Of a stretch of 48,188 nt of DNA, positions 8,272 through 16,468 are shown in pieces; the first letter of the stretch is position 1; each line of letters starts with the position of its first letter. The stretch comes from an uncultured Kiritimatiellota bacterium. Its GTDB lineage: Bacteria > Verrucomicrobiota > Kiritimatiellia > RFP12 > DVOR01. The stretch is taken from positions 1 to 48,188 of the forward strand of contig CALXOF010000017.1 in assembly GCA_944389945.1 (NCBI GenBank), written 5' to 3'. A program made the position numbers and the translations under genes. The notes beneath the pieces were generated by a model. It ran no database searches. It worked only from the letters and a program-made list of their open reading frames with translations, and was not told the DNA's origin.

Positions 8272-8970
8272 ATGAAAAAGATTGGATTGTTGGGCCTCAT
8301 GCTTTGCGCCGCCGGCGCGGCGAGTGCGGCGGCAACAGGTTGGACGGCGGGGAACTTTATCGCGCAGACCTCCACCTTTACCGTAGCGGCGGCTTTCACT
8401 TATGATGATTTGGACTCGTCCTCTACGAACTCGTTGCTCTATGTCGGCTATCCTGCGACGCCCGGTGCCGGCCCATGGATTGAGGTTTCCGCGGATGGCA
8501 AGATTCGTCGTCGGCATGCTCAGGCGGCTGAGAGCGGCGGATCCACCACTTCGGATACCATCACCGGAACGTCTGATAGCAACAGCAACTGGACGTCGAG
8601 CGAATCGATTCTCGGTTCTATTAAGGACGATGGCAAAACGCACGTGTTGGGCATCACCGTGGAGGTGCGGAATACTAGCACGTCTGACTTCGACGCCATC
8701 TACACCATCTCTATTGATGGACAGGTGGTTGGCGTTGTCAGCCACAATAACATCGGTTCTGCGGTGCAGTCGTGGCAGAATCTTTCCTCCGAGGCGTTGG
8801 ATGAGAACGCGCTTTACTGGATGACCGGCAAGGCGACGGACGAGCAGTGGGGTGCCCTGTTGGATTCGCTGAATCCTGATCCGGTCGATCCGTCGGTTCC
8901 TGAGCCGACGGCACTGGCGCTGTTGGCGTTGGGCGTGGCGGGCGTGGCGCTTCGCCGTCGCGTGGCCTAA
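8272..8970 (+). CDS. PEP-CTERM sorting-domain protein
   Basis: Exported surface protein of 232 residues. It has an N-terminal signal peptide (residues 1-20, Lys-Lys then a hydrophobic core ending ASA). The central Ser/Thr/Asp-rich region (about 25-170) looks like a LamG/concanavalin-type beta sandwich. The C-terminal tripartite signal is PEPTALALLALG, a hydrophobic segment, and a terminal Arg cluster (RRR). PEP-CTERM tails are recognised by exosortase systems; none is encoded in this window. It precedes a secreted protein and a sulfatase on the same strand, suggesting a cell-surface or polysaccharide-related role (inference). Confidence 0.85.
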   Translation: MKKIGLLGLMLCAAGAASAAATGWTAGNFIAQTSTFTVAAAFTYDDLDSSSTNSLLYVGYPATPGAGPWIEVSADGKIRRRHAQAAESGGSTTSDTITGTSDSNSNWTSSESILGSIKDDGKTHVLGITVEVRNTSTSDFDAIYTISIDGQVVGVVSHNNIGSAVQSWQNLSSEALDENALYWMTGKATDEQWGALLDSLNPDPVDPSVPEPTALALLALGVAGVALRRRVA

Positions 8971-9052
8971 GGACAGGAAGTCCTTACGAATGGTCGGGCG
9001 CGGCTCCGGTTGGGGTCGCGCCCACCTTTTATCCCATGCAAGGAGGTCGGCG

Positions 9053-10090
9053 ATGAGAGGTTGGCTCATGATGGTTGCGGCGGGCGCGGCGGCGATGGTC
9101 GGCGCAGTGGAAGTCACCTTTTCCGGGAAGACGGCTACAAGTATCACGGCCTCGACCCCGCTGGAGTTTGTCTCGCTGGAGCCGGGCGTGGGCTTCATGA
9201 CAGCGGGTTCCGCGGCGCAGGACTCCACCTTCTTCAGTCCGGACATCAACATCCAGAAGGCGGATACGGATGGCTACTGGACGGTGATCTTCCGCGCGAC
9301 GGAGGTGGCGATCTTTCAGACGCTGACGTTGGATGTGGGCATTTTCAACTCCGAAGGAAAACCGCAGGGAGCCAACACCGAGCGCACGGCGACCTTCGAG
9401 GCGACGGCGGGCGGCAAGACGATTTCGACGAAACACATGTGCGTGGGTGCGGACCCCCTCTCCAACCAGAACAACGCCGTGACCTTGGACTTTGGGCGAA
9501 CGGTCGCCCTTGGGGTGGGGGATGAGCTCAAGGTTTCCTGCAAACGGGCCGAGGAGACGCTGGGGTGTTATTTTGGTCTCAAGTCCCTCTCATGGGAGGA
9601 GGTGGCGCCAACGGTCGGCGCGGAAGGGCTGACGTGGCCCAAGGGCGCGGAGGAACTGACGGTCGTCTTTGACGGCGGCACGCTGACCGTCCCCTCGGGC
9701 GTGACGGGGCAGCGTCTGCGCGTGGCCGAGGGCGGCTCGGGCATGGGGCAGATTGTGATTGAGTCCGGCGCGACGTTGGGAGGCGTAGACACGGGTGAGC
9801 CGTGGGTGCCTGCCTTCGCCATTCCTCCGGAGGTCGTGGTACGAGTGGAGAACAAGGGCGCGTTGCTGATGGATGGTCGGCTCTCCTGCCCTGTGACGGC
9901 GATGTCGGGTGCGCGCCTGGGCGCGGCCACGGAGAGCGGAACGTTGACGCTCGATAACCTGAAGACGGAGGGCGCGCCGATAGTCATCATGGGCTGTCTG
10001 GAGGTCTACCGCGTGTGGGACTTCGCGTTCGCCGAGGGCGCGGTCTTGCGCCGGTGGGACGGGAACGGTTATACTTTGCGACTGAGATAA
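9053..10090 (+). CDS. Secreted protein of unknown function
   Basis: About 345 residues. The ATG at 9053 was chosen because AAGGAGG lies 7 bases upstream and because it gives a clean signal peptide (MRGWLMMVAAGAAAMVGA, cleavage near residue 18-19). The mature protein is rich in Gly, Thr and Val with alternating hydrophobic residues, as in a beta-sandwich or beta-helix. No catalytic motif or PEP-CTERM tail was recognised. It lies 12 bases upstream of the sulfatase start and is probably co-transcribed with it. A carbohydrate-binding or anchoring role is only a guess from context. Confidence 0.7.
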   Translation: MRGWLMMVAAGAAAMVGAVEVTFSGKTATSITASTPLEFVSLEPGVGFMTAGSAAQDSTFFSPDINIQKADTDGYWTVIFRATEVAIFQTLTLDVGIFNSEGKPQGANTERTATFEATAGGKTISTKHMCVGADPLSNQNNAVTLDFGRTVALGVGDELKVSCKRAEETLGCYFGLKSLSWEEVAPTVGAEGLTWPKGAEELTVVFDGGTLTVPSGVTGQRLRVAEGGSGMGQIVIESGATLGGVDTGEPWVPAFAIPPEVVVRVENKGALLMDGRLSCPVTAMSGARLGAATESGTLTLDNLKTEGAPIVIMGCLEVYRVWDFAFAEGAVLRRWDGNGYTLRLR

Positions 10091-10102
10091 GGAGGCGTGA
10101 CG

Positions 10103-12391
10103 ATGCGCAGAAGAGACTTTCTGAAGGCGATTGGGGCGTGCGCGGTGTGCGCGGTGCCCGGCGCGATGTGGGCCATCGGGCCCGAAGAACAGACGACGGT
10201 GCGGCCCGGGACGGCGCCGAACCCCGCCCACGGCAAGAAGCCCAACGTCATCCTGGTGCTCTGCGATGACCTCGGGTGGGGTGACTTGGGTGCCTTCTGG
10301 CAGAACAAGCGCGCCGATGGGAATCAGCCTCACATCGACACGCCGAATCTGGACGACGCGATGCGCCGCGGCGTGATGCTCACGAATGCTTACACCACTT
10401 CGCCCGTTTGCGCACCGGCCCGTGCCTCGATGGTCTCGGGCAAGCACCAGGGCAACTGCAACCTGCGCGACAATATGTTTGACCGGCCCGTGGACGCGCG
10501 TATGACCCTCGGCACCGTGATGAAGCAGGCCGGCTACGCCACGTGGCACATCGGCAAGTGGGGCATCGGCGGCGGCTATGAGAGCGGAACGAATGGCAAT
10601 GGCACACAGAGCGGCGGCCAACCGCGCCGTTCTATGGCCTGCGACGCGGGCTTTGACTACTCCTACGGCTATCCCGCCCATGCCCACGGCCATTCCTTCT
10701 ACCATTGGGAAGGGAAGGAAAAGGGCTACGACTGGCGTACCCAGAAGCAGGGGTCGCCCCTGGTGGAGAACCTCTCCGCCCAGGCCAAGGACGATACCTT
10801 CTACGCGGGGCTCTCCCTCGGCGCGACCGATTGGGAGCGGGACGCGGAGGGCAACTATTGGCGGCGGTTGATCTCCGATGCCGAGGTGCGCCATTGCTAC
10901 GACACCGACCTCTTCACCGCCAAGATCAAGCAACTCATCAAGGCCCACCAAGACTCCGGGTGCGAGGCGCCCTTCTTCTGCTACGCCTGTTACACCACCT
11001 GCCACGGCGCGGGGCAGTCTGGGACCCAGGCCGACCCGAACCTTGGCTCGACCACGGAGTTCCACATCCCCGGCAACGCCTATCCGGCCCTCAGTGAGGA
11101 TAAGGAGTGGGGCGGCGGCGTGACGTGGGAGCAGGATGCGGAAGGCCACTTGCCTTTCCGGGCCGTGGACGCGCAGGGCAAGGCGACCTCCAACACCTAC
11201 GTCTACGACGAATACAAGGACTACACCACCTCGCAACAGCGCTACGCCTCCAACGTGCGGCGAATCGATGAGGCGCTGGGCGACCTGCTCCACTTCCTCA
11301 AGTTGCGCGGGCTGGACAAGGACACCCTCTTCATCTTCACCTCTGACAACGGCCCCGCCGGCGAATATCTCTCCCCTGGCAATATCACTTGGGTGAACGA
11401 CGCCTTCGACTCTAATGGCCCCTTCAAGGGCATGAAGCGGTGGTGTTACGAGGGCGGTCTGCGTGAACCGACATTCGTTCTCTGGCCCGGCACCGTCCCC
11501 GCCTCCGGCACGGAGACGCCGCGCACGAGTGACTTCCCCTTCCAGTTCCCCGCGTGGATGGCCACGCTGGCCGACGTCGCGGGTTTGCCCCAGCCCGCCC
11601 ATTGCGATGGTGTGTCGCTCCTGCCCACCCTCATGGGAGAGGGAAGACAGTTGCCTATGCGGATTTATGCGGAGTATCAAGACGGCGGCTCCCAGCAGAA
11701 CTTCCAGTTTGAGCAGATGGTGCGCGACGGCGACTACGTGCTTATCCGTAACCGCGGAGCCTCCGGGACGGTCGAGCTCTACAACGTGGTCGAGGACGAG
11801 GGGCAGACCCAGAACCTCGCCGCCTCCAACCCCGACCGCGTGCGTTGGATGACTGACCTGCTCATTGCCTGCCGCGTGCCTTGCGGCAAGGTGCCCGCCG
11901 CTTGCGGCGCGCTCGGGAGCTACTGGAACGACCAACATGGCACCATCGATGGGATGGCGATGCCCGCGACGCCTCTGCGTGGGGCCTTGCCGCAACTTCA
12001 GGTGCGGGTCTTCCGTACGGGCGCGGATGCTTGGCCCTGGGTGCCGAACTTCCGCACGCTCGAGCCCGACGCCGGGTTCCTCGCCGTGGACACCGTTGCG
12101 TTGCGTGAGCGTCTCGCCAAGGAAAGCGGCCCCTTCGGCTTGGCCGTCGAGGGATGGATTGAGGCCGACTCCGAGCGCGAGGTCACCTTCACCGCCTCCG
12201 GCGCGGGCGGTTGTCAGCTTTGGCTTCATGAGTCCCACATCTTGGAATACGAGGCCGGCGATTGCGTTGCTGGCCGCTCCATCACGATGAAGCTCGCCAA
12301 GGGCCGCCATCCCTACCGTCTCTACCTTACCGCCCCCAAGGGATTCGGCGACCTCTGTACCGTCATGGCCGAAGGAAAGTCTCTGGCCTGA
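10103..12391 (+). CDS. Tat-exported sulfatase with extra C-terminal domain
   Basis: Type I (formylglycine) sulfatase of 762 residues. The start RRRDFLKAIG (residues 2-11) is a twin-arginine signal. KPNVILVLCDDLGWGDLG at about 46-63 gives the first metal ligands, CAPAR at 103-107 is the C-x-P-x-R site whose Cys becomes formylglycine, and a GKWGIGG motif follows. A second metal-site region is seen in the TSDNGPAGE stretch. The protein is longer than usual (450-600): residues from about 640 form a beta-rich domain resembling PA14-type carbohydrate-binding modules. AAGGAGG at 10089-10095 supports the ATG at 10103 rather than the GTG at 10097. Likely substrate is a sulfated glycan, which cannot be narrowed from sequence alone. 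Confidence 0.93.
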   Translation: MRRRDFLKAIGACAVCAVPGAMWAIGPEEQTTVRPGTAPNPAHGKKPNVILVLCDDLGWGDLGAFWQNKRADGNQPHIDTPNLDDAMRRGVMLTNAYTTSPVCAPARASMVSGKHQGNCNLRDNMFDRPVDARMTLGTVMKQAGYATWHIGKWGIGGGYESGTNGNGTQSGGQPRRSMACDAGFDYSYGYPAHAHGHSFYHWEGKEKGYDWRTQKQGSPLVENLSAQAKDDTFYAGLSLGATDWERDAEGNYWRRLISDAEVRHCYDTDLFTAKIKQLIKAHQDSGCEAPFFCYACYTTCHGAGQSGTQADPNLGSTTEFHIPGNAYPALSEDKEWGGGVTWEQDAEGHLPFRAVDAQGKATSNTYVYDEYKDYTTSQQRYASNVRRIDEALGDLLHFLKLRGLDKDTLFIFTSDNGPAGEYLSPGNITWVNDAFDSNGPFKGMKRWCYEGGLREPTFVLWPGTVPASGTETPRTSDFPFQFPAWMATLADVAGLPQPAHCDGVSLLPTLMGEGRQLPMRIYAEYQDGGSQQNFQFEQMVRDGDYVLIRNRGASGTVELYNVVEDEGQTQNLAASNPDRVRWMTDLLIACRVPCGKVPAACGALGSYWNDQHGTIDGMAMPATPLRGALPQLQVRVFRTGADAWPWVPNFRTLEPDAGFLAVDTVALRERLAKESGPFGLAVEGWIEADSEREVTFTASGAGGCQLWLHESHILEYEAGDCVAGRSITMKLAKGRHPYRLYLTAPKGFGDLCTVMAEGKSLA

Positions 12392-12713
12392 GGAATCTGA
12401 GTCTGGGGAGGTTTTACCGCGAAGACGGTTTGGCGTGGAAACCCGGCGGGCTCCATCGCTCCCGTTGGTCGCGCCGCCCTTGGGATTTCCACGCTATCGC
12501 GCCCACACTGGAAGCTTGGAAGTTTGGAGGTTTGGAAGCTTGGTTTTCGGGGAGAGGCTTTGCCCCACCCCCTATTTTCTTACTTCAAGGCGCGAAACGG
12601 AGGGCGGCGGTCGCGGTCAGCGGCGAAGCCGCAGAGCGACCGATGGAGCCCGGGCGTTTCGCGCCTCCTTTTGCGTCTTTGCGGTTTCTACCTTCCGTTG
12701 GAGCCACTGGCTG
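12392..12713. repeat. Intergenic region rich in inverted and tandem repeats
   Basis: Convergent gap between the sulfatase and yraN. It contains an inverted repeat GCGTGGAAA (12433-12441) with 12486-12494, a 34-bp tandem array at 12510-12543, and a longer inverted repeat GGCGCGAAACG (about 12590-12600) with 12655-12665. Within the latter an inner GGTCGC/GCGACC pair would extend the hairpin. The motif GGGCTCCATCG occurs at 12448-12458 and inverted at 12641-12651, and again at 32013. No gene was found. Confidence 0.6.
12510..12543. repeat. Solo 34-bp arm made of four 8-bp units
   Basis: Four tandem copies of an 8-bp unit of the form GGARGYTT followed by GG. The total length is 34 bp, the same unit size, copy number and total length as the inverted arms at 4520-4553 and 4947-4980, though with a different unit sequence. 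No matching inverted partner was found nearby. Confidence 0.8.
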
Positions 12714-13187
12714 TCAGCGGGTGGGCATGTGGAGGCGTTGGACCCAGCGGAGGGTGGGGGGATGGCCCGGGGTGCCGATGACCTCGATGGCGTCAAAGCG
12801 ACAGGGGTGGTTTTGCAGACGGTTCTGCGCGAGCCAGTGAGCGGCGGCTTTGCGGAGGTGGGTGCGCTTGTTGGCGTTGATGGCATCAAGCGGGCGGCCG
12901 TGGGCCTCGTCTTGACGGGTCTTGACCTCCACGATGAGGATGGTGCCGCGGCGGCTAGCGATGATGTCAATCTCGTCACGCCGGGTGGGGCGGACGTTGC
13001 GGGCCAGGATTTTGCATCCGCTGGCCTGAAGGAGATGGGCGGCCCAGCGTTCGCCCCAAGCGCCACGGTTTGTGTCGTGGGGACGGAGGCGTTCGAGGAG
13101 GCCCCAGACGGTCAAGCGGGCGCGGGCCAGGAGGCCCGGGTGGACCAGTCGGCCGAAGTCGTCCGCGTCGTCCGGGGGCGGGGTCAT
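12714..13187 (-). CDS. yraN: YraN family (UPF0102) putative endonuclease
   Basis: About 157 residues of the UPF0102 family, which has a PD-(D/E)XK-like nuclease fold. The conserved signature is GERWAAHLL near residue 43, EIDIIA near 72 and IVEVKTR near 85, the last two supplying the Asp/Glu and Lys of the presumed active site. Its role in bacteria is unproven; a part in DNA processing or repair is suggested. The N-terminal 40 residues are longer than usual. It overlaps the upstream methyltransferase gene by 4 bases and ends the resB-to-yraN operon. Confidence 0.88.
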   Translation of the reverse strand: MTPPPDDADDFGRLVHPGLLARARLTVWGLLERLRPHDTNRGAWGERWAAHLLQASGCKILARNVRPTRRDEIDIIASRRGTILIVEVKTRQDEAHGRPLDAINANKRTHLRKAAAHWLAQNRLQNHPCRFDAIEVIGTPGHPPTLRWVQRLHMPTR

Positions 13188-14356
13188 TGCTTTTCCGCGA
13201 GGAGGACGGTGTAGCCGCGGCGAGGGAAGGAACCGAGCGGGTTGAGGCCGTTGGCCTGGAGGAACTCGAGAGGCTTGGACTCGCGTTTGGCGACGAAGGC
13301 GATGAGGCCGCCGCGCTTGAGGAGTCGGGCGGCGGTCTGGATGAAGAACTCCGCGATACGCCAGTCGCCGAAGTAGGGCGGGTTGGCGAGGACGAGGCTA
13401 TAGGCGTTGGGGTCACCGAGGCCGTCGGCGGAGAAGAGGAAGCGGGCGCGGTGGGGATGGAGACGGAGGTTCTCCAGCGTGCTGTCGCGTGCGGAGGCGT
13501 TGGAGTCCTGGTAGTCGACGCGGAGGTCCTTGTCGGGGAAGGCGGTGGCGAGGAGGAGACCGACCATGCCGCACCCGCAGCCCAGGTCCATCACGCGGTC
13601 ACCGGGGTCGAAGGCGACCTGCTCGGCGACGACCTCGGCGAGGGCCAGGCCGCCCATGTCGGCGCGGCGGTGGCAGAAGCATCCGGGCCAGGTGACGAGC
13701 TCGATGGGCGCGTGGCCCTTGAGGGAGACCTCGAAGGTGGCGCGGTGGTTGGGGAGTTTGTCGGCGGGGATGGGCTTGGCGACGACGCCGGTGAGGAGGG
13801 TGACGGCGCCCTCGCGGCGGAGGGTGACGTGGGCGCAGGCCTTGCGGAAGCGCTCGACGAAGGTGGGGTTGGGGGCCTCCGCGGCGATGAGGAGGCGGCG
13901 ACCGGCCCGCTCGGGGCCGCAGACCAACTGCTCCAGCACGAAGAGGTCGCGTTCGGCCGTGCCGTCGCCCTTGGAGAGTTGCCAGAAGACCGTGTCGCAG
14001 TCGAGCGCCGCGAGGTCGAGCGTGGTGGAGACGGCGCAGGCGTTGGGGACGGAGGCGTCCTCGACGGCGGCGTTGTTCTCGGCGAGGTTGCGCCGGAGGA
14101 TGGCCTCGGTGTGGGCGTCGAAGGTGTGGAGGGTCAGGCCGCCGGCGCCCCAGCCGCGGAGTCGGGCGGCGAGGGCCAACGCACCGGTGCGTCCGCCCAG
14201 GAAGAGGGGACGCGGCCGGGGTTCCAAGGTGGGAAGGAGGGCCAGGAGGGTGGACTCGGTGGGATTGAGACCGCTGCGGGAGACCACGCGCAGACCGTTG
14301 TCCCAGAAGCGCTCTTTGCGCGCGTGCGGCAGGTGGGTGAGAGAGATGGTGAGCAT
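13184..14356 (-). CDS. RsmC/RlmG-like class I SAM methyltransferase
   Basis: 390 residues with the duplicated architecture of RsmC/RlmG rRNA guanine-N2 methyltransferases. A degenerate N-terminal domain (about 1-190) is followed by an active C-terminal domain with the SAM-binding motif DLGCGCGMVG (about 248-257) and the catalytic NPPY motif (LANPPYFGD, about 312-320). It would transfer a methyl group to the exocyclic amine of a guanine in rRNA; which position cannot be told. The gene starts 14 bases after murA and overlaps yraN by 4 bases. Confidence 0.85.
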   Translation of the reverse strand: MLTISLTHLPHARKERFWDNGLRVVSRSGLNPTESTLLALLPTLEPRPRPLFLGGRTGALALAARLRGWGAGGLTLHTFDAHTEAILRRNLAENNAAVEDASVPNACAVSTTLDLAALDCDTVFWQLSKGDGTAERDLFVLEQLVCGPERAGRRLLIAAEAPNPTFVERFRKACAHVTLRREGAVTLLTGVVAKPIPADKLPNHRATFEVSLKGHAPIELVTWPGCFCHRRADMGGLALAEVVAEQVAFDPGDRVMDLGCGCGMVGLLLATAFPDKDLRVDYQDSNASARDSTLENLRLHPHRARFLFSADGLGDPNAYSLVLANPPYFGDWRIAEFFIQTAARLLKRGGLIAFVAKRESKPLEFLQANGLNPLGSFPRRGYTVLLAEKQ

Positions 14357-14370
14357 GGCGTGTCGGGGGG

Positions 14371-15669
14371 TTAGGGCTCGCGGATGATGTCAGCGCCGAG
14401 GGCGCGCAGATTGGCATCGACGGCTTCGTAGCCGCGGTCGATGGAGTCTGCGTTGTGGATGACGGTGCGGCCCTTGGCACAGAGGGCGGCGATGATGAGG
14501 GCCATGCCGGCGCGGATGTCGGGACTGGTGACGGTGCCGCCCTGGAGGGCGGTGGGGCCGGTGACGACGGCGCGGTGGGGGTCGCACTGGACGATTTTGG
14601 CGCCCATGCCGATGAGATGGTCGACGAAGTAGAGGCGGCTCTCGAACATCTTCTCGAAGAAGAGTTCGGTGCCGCGGGTCTGGGTGGCCAGGACGATGAG
14701 GGGGCTGAGGAGGTCGGAGGGGATCATGGGCCAGGGACCGTCCTCGATTTTGGGGATGGCGGCGCCGAGGTCGTAGGCAGTGCGGAGGCGTTGGCGGGGC
14801 GGCAGACGCAGGGTCTCCTCGTCTTCCCACACCCAGCGGACGCCGAGTTTGCGGAAGGCGGGCTTGAGGACGGCCATGTCGGCCTGGGAGACGCCTTGGA
14901 GGGTGATGGAGCCGCGGGTGGCGGCGGCGGCGATGAGGTAGGAGGCAGCCTCGATGGCGTCGCCGCCGACGCGGAAGGTGCCGCCGGAGAGGCGCTGGAC
15001 GCCCTCGATGACGAGGCGGTTGGTGCCGATGCCCTCGATGTGGGCGCCCATTTGGTTGAGCATGGCGCAGAGGTTCTGCACGTGGGGCTCACAGGCGGTG
15101 TTGTAGAGGACGGTGCGGCCCTTGGCGAGGACGGCGGCCATGACGAGGTTCTCGGTGCCCATGACGGAGGCCTCGTCGAGCATGAAGTCGGTGCCGAGGA
15201 GGCCTTTGGGCGCGAGGGCGGTGGCGGAGCCGGTCTTGCGGAGGGTGACTTTGGCGCCAAGAGCGGTGAAGCCGTTGACGTGGGTGTCGAGGCGGCGGCG
15301 GCCGATGCTGTCGCCGCCGGGGGCGCCACGGAGGCGGATTCGGCCCTTGCGGGCCAGGAGGGGGCCGACAAAGAGGAAGGAGGTGCGGATGCGGGTGCAG
15401 ATGTCGGCGGGGAGGACGGGGTCGGCGCGGAGGCGGCGCGGGTCGACGGTCAGGGTGTGTTCGGCGATGGAGCCGGTGACCTTGGCGCCGAGGGCGACCA
15501 GGCCGTCGGCCATGACGCGGACGTCGGCGATGTTGGGGAGGTTGGTGAGGGTGACGGGGCCGTCGGCGAGGAGGGTGGCGGCGAGCATGGGGAGGGCGGC
15601 ATTCTTGTTGCCGGGCACGATGTGGTGGCCGGAGAGGGGTTTGCCGCCGCGGATGATGAGTTTGGACAT
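14371..15669 (-). CDS. murA: UDP-N-acetylglucosamine 1-carboxyvinyltransferase with Cys-to-Asp active site
   Basis: First committed enzyme of peptidoglycan synthesis, joining enolpyruvate from PEP to UDP-GlcNAc. It has 432 residues, the normal size. Lys22 in the NKNAAL motif and Asp319 (PSD, matching E. coli Asp305) are kept. The loop that carries Cys115 in E. coli reads GGDSIGRRRLDTH here, placing Asp120 at the cysteine position. The same substitution occurs in Mycobacterium and Chlamydia, where it prevents covalent attack by fosfomycin. The start MSKLIIRGGK at 15669 was chosen over an upstream in-frame ATG because it matches the family N-terminus. It lies 4 bases after the uracil-DNA glycosylase-like gene. 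Confidence 0.95.
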   Translation of the reverse strand: MSKLIIRGGKPLSGHHIVPGNKNAALPMLAATLLADGPVTLTNLPNIADVRVMADGLVALGAKVTGSIAEHTLTVDPRRLRADPVLPADICTRIRTSFLFVGPLLARKGRIRLRGAPGGDSIGRRRLDTHVNGFTALGAKVTLRKTGSATALAPKGLLGTDFMLDEASVMGTENLVMAAVLAKGRTVLYNTACEPHVQNLCAMLNQMGAHIEGIGTNRLVIEGVQRLSGGTFRVGGDAIEAASYLIAAAATRGSITLQGVSQADMAVLKPAFRKLGVRWVWEDEETLRLPPRQRLRTAYDLGAAIPKIEDGPWPMIPSDLLSPLIVLATQTRGTELFFEKMFESRLYFVDHLIGMGAKIVQCDPHRAVVTGPTALQGGTVTSPDIRAGMALIIAALCAKGRTVIHNADSIDRGYEAVDANLRALGADIIREP

Positions 15670-15673
15670 GGCT

Positions 15674-16468
15674 TCAGGGGGTGCGCAGACGCGCCTGCAG
15701 GGCACGCAGGGCGGCCAAGTTCTCGAGCTTGAGGGGTCTGACCAAGTCTTTGCCGGCGAGAATCAGGCGCATGGGGTGGTGCAGGGTGATGGTGGGGATG
15801 TGCCCAAGGAGGTTCCATTGGCCGACCTTGCCGGTGGCGGCCACACCGGTGGGGTGGAGGGCGCGGGCGGCGACGGGGCCAAGCAGGACGATGGCACGGG
15901 GATTGACAAGGGTGAGTTCGCGGCGGAGGTACGCGGAGCAGACGCGGAGGGCGGCTTGGGTGGGGCGGCCGGTGGCGGGGCACTTGAGCGCGGGGGTGAC
16001 ATAGAGCGCGGCGCGGGTCAGGCCGATGACGCCGAACATCTTGTCGAAGAGCGCGCCGGCCTCGCCCTCCAGGCGGGAACCGATGGCGATGGGGTCGTCG
16101 CCTGCGAGCTGTGCGCCGTTGACGACGGCGACCTCGGGGTTGTAGCAGGGGCCTTGGCCCTCCAACTTGGTCTCGGCCGCGTAGGGGCATCCCTGGCAGG
16201 CGGCGATTTGTCCGCGCAAGGCGGAGAGGACCGCGGCGCGGGCATCGGGGGTGTCCGCGGGGGCGCCTTGAGGGGCGGGGCGTTCGGCTTGGGCGGGTGC
16301 GGGGACGCGCGGCATGGCTTGGGCCGGGGTGGGGGCCGTGAAGGCGCGCCAGACCTCGGGCTCGATGGGCAGGGTCTTCACGCCGCTTTCGCGCAGGTAG
16401 GTGAGCGCGGCGAGGGTGTCGTCGAGCGCTTGGACGAAGGGATGGTTCTCGACGTCAGAGCCCGGCAT
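15674..16468 (-). CDS. Divergent family-4-type uracil-DNA glycosylase-like protein
   Basis: 264 residues. The C-terminal 190 resemble iron-sulfur uracil-DNA glycosylases: CQGC, then a KC and a VC supply four cysteines for a 4Fe-4S cluster, and the fold is recognisable in EGEAGALFDKMF and NPRAIVLLGPVAARAL. Several catalytic-site motifs are altered: the usual GEAPG is replaced by a stretch reading VNGAQLAGDD, the Asn of the VYITN motif is Pro (YVTPALKC), and HPS is HPM. It could be an active enzyme of a separate subfamily or a DNA-binding relative. Residues 40-80 are a Pro/Ala linker. It overlaps ccsA by 14 bases. Confidence 0.75.
   Translation of the reverse strand: MPGSDVENHPFVQALDDTLAALTYLRESGVKTLPIEPEVWRAFTAPTPAQAMPRVPAPAQAERPAPQGAPADTPDARAAVLSALRGQIAACQGCPYAAETKLEGQGPCYNPEVAVVNGAQLAGDDPIAIGSRLEGEAGALFDKMFGVIGLTRAALYVTPALKCPATGRPTQAALRVCSAYLRRELTLVNPRAIVLLGPVAARALHPTGVAATGKVGQWNLLGHIPTITLHHPMRLILAGKDLVRPLKLENLAALRALQARLRTP

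Noticed and set aside
9590..12310. A 906-codon open frame antisense to the sulfatase
   Set aside because: Same GC-bias effect; no ribosome binding site or recognisable domain, and the sulfatase motifs on the plus strand are unambiguous.
13070..14374. Long plus-strand frames opposite yraN, the methyltransferase and murA
   Set aside because: Gly/Glu/Val-rich shadow frames of GC-rich minus-strand genes with clear domains.
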